This document shows, in pieces, positions 61,692 to 64,000 of a stretch of 64,000 nucleotides of DNA (position 1 is its first letter; each line of letters starts with the position of its first letter). The stretch is from Falsiroseomonas oleicola (lineage in GTDB: Bacteria > Pseudomonadota > Alphaproteobacteria > Acetobacterales > Acetobacteraceae), in assembly GCF_019029495.1 (NCBI RefSeq), contig NZ_JAERQM010000005.1:124001-188000 (forward strand), written 5' to 3'. A program made the position numbers and the translations under genes. Below the pieces are notes generated by a model, which was not told the origin of the DNA, ran no database searches, and worked only from the letters and a program-made list of their open reading frames with translations.

Positions 61692-62674
61692 AGCCGAACC
61701 ACGCGGCCCTCGGCCATGGAGCGCAAGGCGGCATCGGCCAGAACCAGCGCCTGGCGCCCATCCGCGGCGCCGACGGGCATCGACGTGCCCTTGGTCACCG
61801 CCTCGATGAAGGCGAGCATCTCCGCCCGATAGGCCAGCGCATAGCGTTCCAGGAAGAAGTGCAGCGGCTTTTCGGTGGAGACCGCCTGGGCATCGGCCTG
61901 TTCCACCGTGCTGCCGACGCGATTGCCCGCGATCAGCCGGCCGAGGCTGCCGTGCACTTCCACCCGCTGGTCATAGCCATAGGCCGCGCGGCGGCTGTTG
62001 TTGATGGTGGCCATGCGGCCGGAGGCGGTCTTCAGCACCACCATGGCCGAGTCGATATCGCCGGCCGCGCCGATCTCCGGATCCACCAGGTTGGAGCCGG
62101 TGGCGAAGACTTCGGTGGGCTCCTCCCCCAGCATCCAGCGCGCCATGTCGAAGTCGTGGATCGTCATGTCCCGGAACAGCCCGCCCGAGACCTTGATATA
62201 GGACACCGGCGGCGGGCCGGGGTCGCGGCTGGTGATGACCACCTGTTCCACCGCGCCGATCGCGCCGGCCTGGATGCGGCGATGCAACTCGGAAAAATCC
62301 GGGTCGAAGCGGCGGTTGAAGCCGACCAGCATGGGCACGCCGGCCGCTGCCACCGCTTCCAGGCAGGCATCCACCCGGGCGAGGGACAGGTCGATGGGCT
62401 TCTCGCAGAAGATCGCCTTACCGGCGCGGGCGGCGGCGATGATGAGGTCCGCATGGGTGTCGGTGGAGCTGGCGATGATGACCGCGCCCACCTCCGGATC
62501 AATCAGCGCCGCCTCGGTGCTGCTGGCCCTGGCGCCGTGGCGCGCGGCCAGGGCCTCGGCGGCGGTGGTGTTCACATCCACCACATGGCGCAGCCGGACG
62601 AGGCCGCTGGTGGCGAGGCTATGGGCATGGATGGCGCCGATGCGCCCGGCGCCGAATTGTGCGAAATGCAGCAT
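61688..62674 (-). CDS. iolG: Inositol 2-dehydrogenase-like Gfo/Idh/MocA oxidoreductase
   Basis: NAD-dependent dehydrogenase of 328 residues. HFAQFGAGRIGAIHAHSLAT is the cofactor motif, EKPIDLS contains the active-site Lys, and RDMTIHDFDMARWMLGEEP has the catalytic Asp/His region typical of myo-inositol 2-dehydrogenase. ATG 62674 is the family start. Divergent iolD strengthens the assignment to inositol catabolism. It is the first gene of the eight-gene minus-strand operon. Confidence 0.9.
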   Translation of the reverse strand: MLHFAQFGAGRIGAIHAHSLATSGLVRLRHVVDVNTTAAEALAARHGARASSTEAALIDPEVGAVIIASSTDTHADLIIAAARAGKAIFCEKPIDLSLARVDACLEAVAAAGVPMLVGFNRRFDPDFSELHRRIQAGAIGAVEQVVITSRDPGPPPVSYIKVSGGLFRDMTIHDFDMARWMLGEEPTEVFATGSNLVDPEIGAAGDIDSAMVVLKTASGRMATINNSRRAAYGYDQRVEVHGSLGRLIAGNRVGSTVEQADAQAVSTEKPLHFFLERYALAYRAEMLAFIEAVTKGTSMPVGAADGRQALVLADAALRSMAEGRVVRL

Positions 62675-62763
62675 GGTGTTTCCCGCCGGCCCGCTTGTGG
62701 GGCCTGTCATCAAAACGTAACTCTGCCCCGGCTCGCCGCCAATGACGCCCAGGACCTGAATCC

Positions 62764-64000
62764 ATGGCCACCATACGCCTGACCGCCGCCGAGGCCACCT
62801 GGCGCTTCCTGGCCGCCCAGATGACCGAGCTGGAAGGCCGCACGGTGCCGATCTTCGGCGGGGTCTGGGCCATCTTCGGGCACGGCAACGTGGCGGGACT
62901 CGGCCCGGCGCTGCAGGACATGGGCAAGTCGCTGCCCGCTTTTCGGGCGCATAACGAGCAGGCCATGGCGCATGCCGCCATCGCCTACGCGAAAACCCAT
63001 GCGCGGCGGCGGATGATGGCCTGCACCACCTCCATCGGGCCGGGCGCGACCAATATGGTCACCGCCGCGGCGCTGGCGCATGTGAACCGCCTGCCGGTCC
63101 TGCTGCTGCCGGGCGACATCTTTGCCAGTCGTCAGCCGGACCCGGTGCTGCAGCAGGTGGAGTGTTTCGGGGATGGCACCGTCTCGGCCAATGACTGCTT
63201 CCGGCCGGTCTCGCGCTATTTCGACCGGATCATGCGGCCGGATCAGCTTCTGGCGGCCCTGCCAGCGGCGCTGAGGGTGCTGACCGACCCGGCGGAATGC
63301 GGCCCGGCCACCATCGCCTTCCCGCAGGATGTGCAGACCGAGGCCTTCGACTGGCCCACGGCGTTCTTCCGCAAGCGCCTGCACCGCCCCCGCGCGCCGG
63401 AACCGGACCGCCAGGAACTGGCCGAGGCGGTGGCGCTGCTGCGCGAGGCGAAGCGCCCGCTGATCCTGGCCGGTGGCGGCGTGAAATATGCCGGTGCCAG
63501 CCAGGCCCTGGCCGATTTCGCCCAGCGCCATGGCGTGCCGGTGGCGGAAACCCAGGCGGGCAAGGGCAGCCTTTCCTGGGACCACCCGCGCAATGCCGGC
63601 GGCATCGGCGTCACCGGCAGCACCGCCGCGAACGGCCTGGCGGAGAAGGCGGATGTCATTCTGGCCATCGGAACCCGGTTGCAGGATTTTTCCACCGGCT
63701 CCCGCGCGCTGTTCGGACAGGCCAGGCTGATCGGGCTGAACGTCGCGGGTTTCGATGCCACGAAGCACGGCGCGCAGCCGCTGATCGCCGATGCCGGCAG
63801 GGGCCTCGCCGCCATCGCCGCCGCGCTGGGGAAGTGGGAGGCGCCGCGCCCCTGGCAGGAACGCGCGGTGACGGCGACCGGTCGCTGGCACCGCGCGGTG
63901 GAGAAAGCCACCGCCCCGCCGAAGCCGCGCGAGGCCGGCCTGCCCTCAGACGCGCAGGTGCTCGGCGCGGTGCAACGGGCCATGCCGGCGGATGGCATCG
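62764..64000 (+). CDS. iolD: 3D-(3,5/4)-trihydroxycyclohexane-1,2-dione acylhydrolase (3' end outside window)
   Basis: Thiamine-diphosphate enzyme that opens the ring of the inositol-derived dione. 412 complete codons are present before the window end, so the C-terminal TPP-binding domain is missing here. IRLTAAEATWRFLAAQMTEL, GVWAIFGHGNVAGLGPAL and FRAHNEQAMAHAAIAYAKTH with the catalytic Glu are IolD signatures; the middle domain has ILAGGGVKYAGASQALADFA. It diverges from iolG with an 89-base gap that should contain both promoters. Confidence 0.95.
   Translation, partial: MATIRLTAAEATWRFLAAQMTELEGRTVPIFGGVWAIFGHGNVAGLGPALQDMGKSLPAFRAHNEQAMAHAAIAYAKTHARRRMMACTTSIGPGATNMVTAAALAHVNRLPVLLLPGDIFASRQPDPVLQQVECFGDGTVSANDCFRPVSRYFDRIMRPDQLLAALPAALRVLTDPAECGPATIAFPQDVQTEAFDWPTAFFRKRLHRPRAPEPDRQELAEAVALLREAKRPLILAGGGVKYAGASQALADFAQRHGVPVAETQAGKGSLSWDHPRNAGGIGVTGSTAANGLAEKADVILAIGTRLQDFSTGSRALFGQARLIGLNVAGFDATKHGAQPLIADAGRGLAAIAAALGKWEAPRPWQERAVTATGRWHRAVEKATAPPKPREAGLPSDAQVLGAVQRAMPADGI

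Overview
The window is very GC-rich with strong third-position GC bias and dense, often overlapping genes. Its content points to an alphaproteobacterium of the Acetobacteraceae, Roseomonas-like: several Bug/TctC-type periplasmic receptors, a scpA-scpB-tatB-tatC-serS housekeeping block, UPF0262 and DUF983 genes side by side, and many ATGA/TGATG stop-start overlaps. This placement is inferred from gene content only. I see no rRNA, tRNA, CRISPR array, phage or IS transposase. No gene-free stretch exceeds about 300 bases; the longest, 2679-2952, carries a decayed livM fragment.

Layout. 1-2.9 kb: end of a branched-chain amino-acid (Liv) permease pair, then a small RTX-type protein on the minus strand and a livM relic. 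2.9-4.9 kb: chemoreceptor with a C-terminal PilZ domain. 5.0-11.3 kb: DUF1028 gene plus a complete peptide-type ABC importer, with a REP-like palindromic element inside the operon. 11.3-14.9 kb: a second protein with a VSGG-type leader, an XpaC/TelA tellurite-type module and a frameshifted alpha/beta hydrolase. 15-18.4 kb: Bug receptor, LLM flavin monooxygenase and a coiled-coil protein. 18.5-28.1 kb: core block argS-SPOR-nagZ-M50 protease-scpA-scpB-ABC ATPase-tatB-tatC-serS, without tatA.

28.1-37.2 kb: DUF815 ATPase, yajC (not followed by secDF), then an apparent metal or metallophore uptake operon: two DUF2946 proteins, a TonB receptor, a periplasmic protein, an exported isonitrile-hydratase-like DJ-1 protein and a FecBCD-type ABC importer. 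37.2-40.1 kb: EamA exporter, UPF0262, DUF983, Asp/Glu/hydantoin racemase. 40.1-51.7 kb: a region rich in ureide or hydantoin-type amide chemistry. It holds two N-carbamoyl-amino-acid-hydrolase-like enzymes, an allantoinase/hydantoinase-like amidohydrolase, an HbpS/GlcG protein, a Bug receptor and a divergent TRAP transporter with a near-consensus sigma-54 promoter. A Cache-GGDEF protein sits among them.

51.7-54.7 kb: Old Yellow Enzyme, and an Lrp regulator divergent from dadA with a 16-bp inverted-repeat operator candidate between them. 54.6-64.0 kb: a long minus-strand operon running iolG, SDR, inositol-monophosphatase family, AfuA/FbpA-type ABC importer, HCCA isomerase, small ABM-like protein, with iolD divergent and running off the window end. 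The linkage suggests uptake of a phosphorylated or other anionic cyclitol, dephosphorylation, and entry into the Iol pathway.
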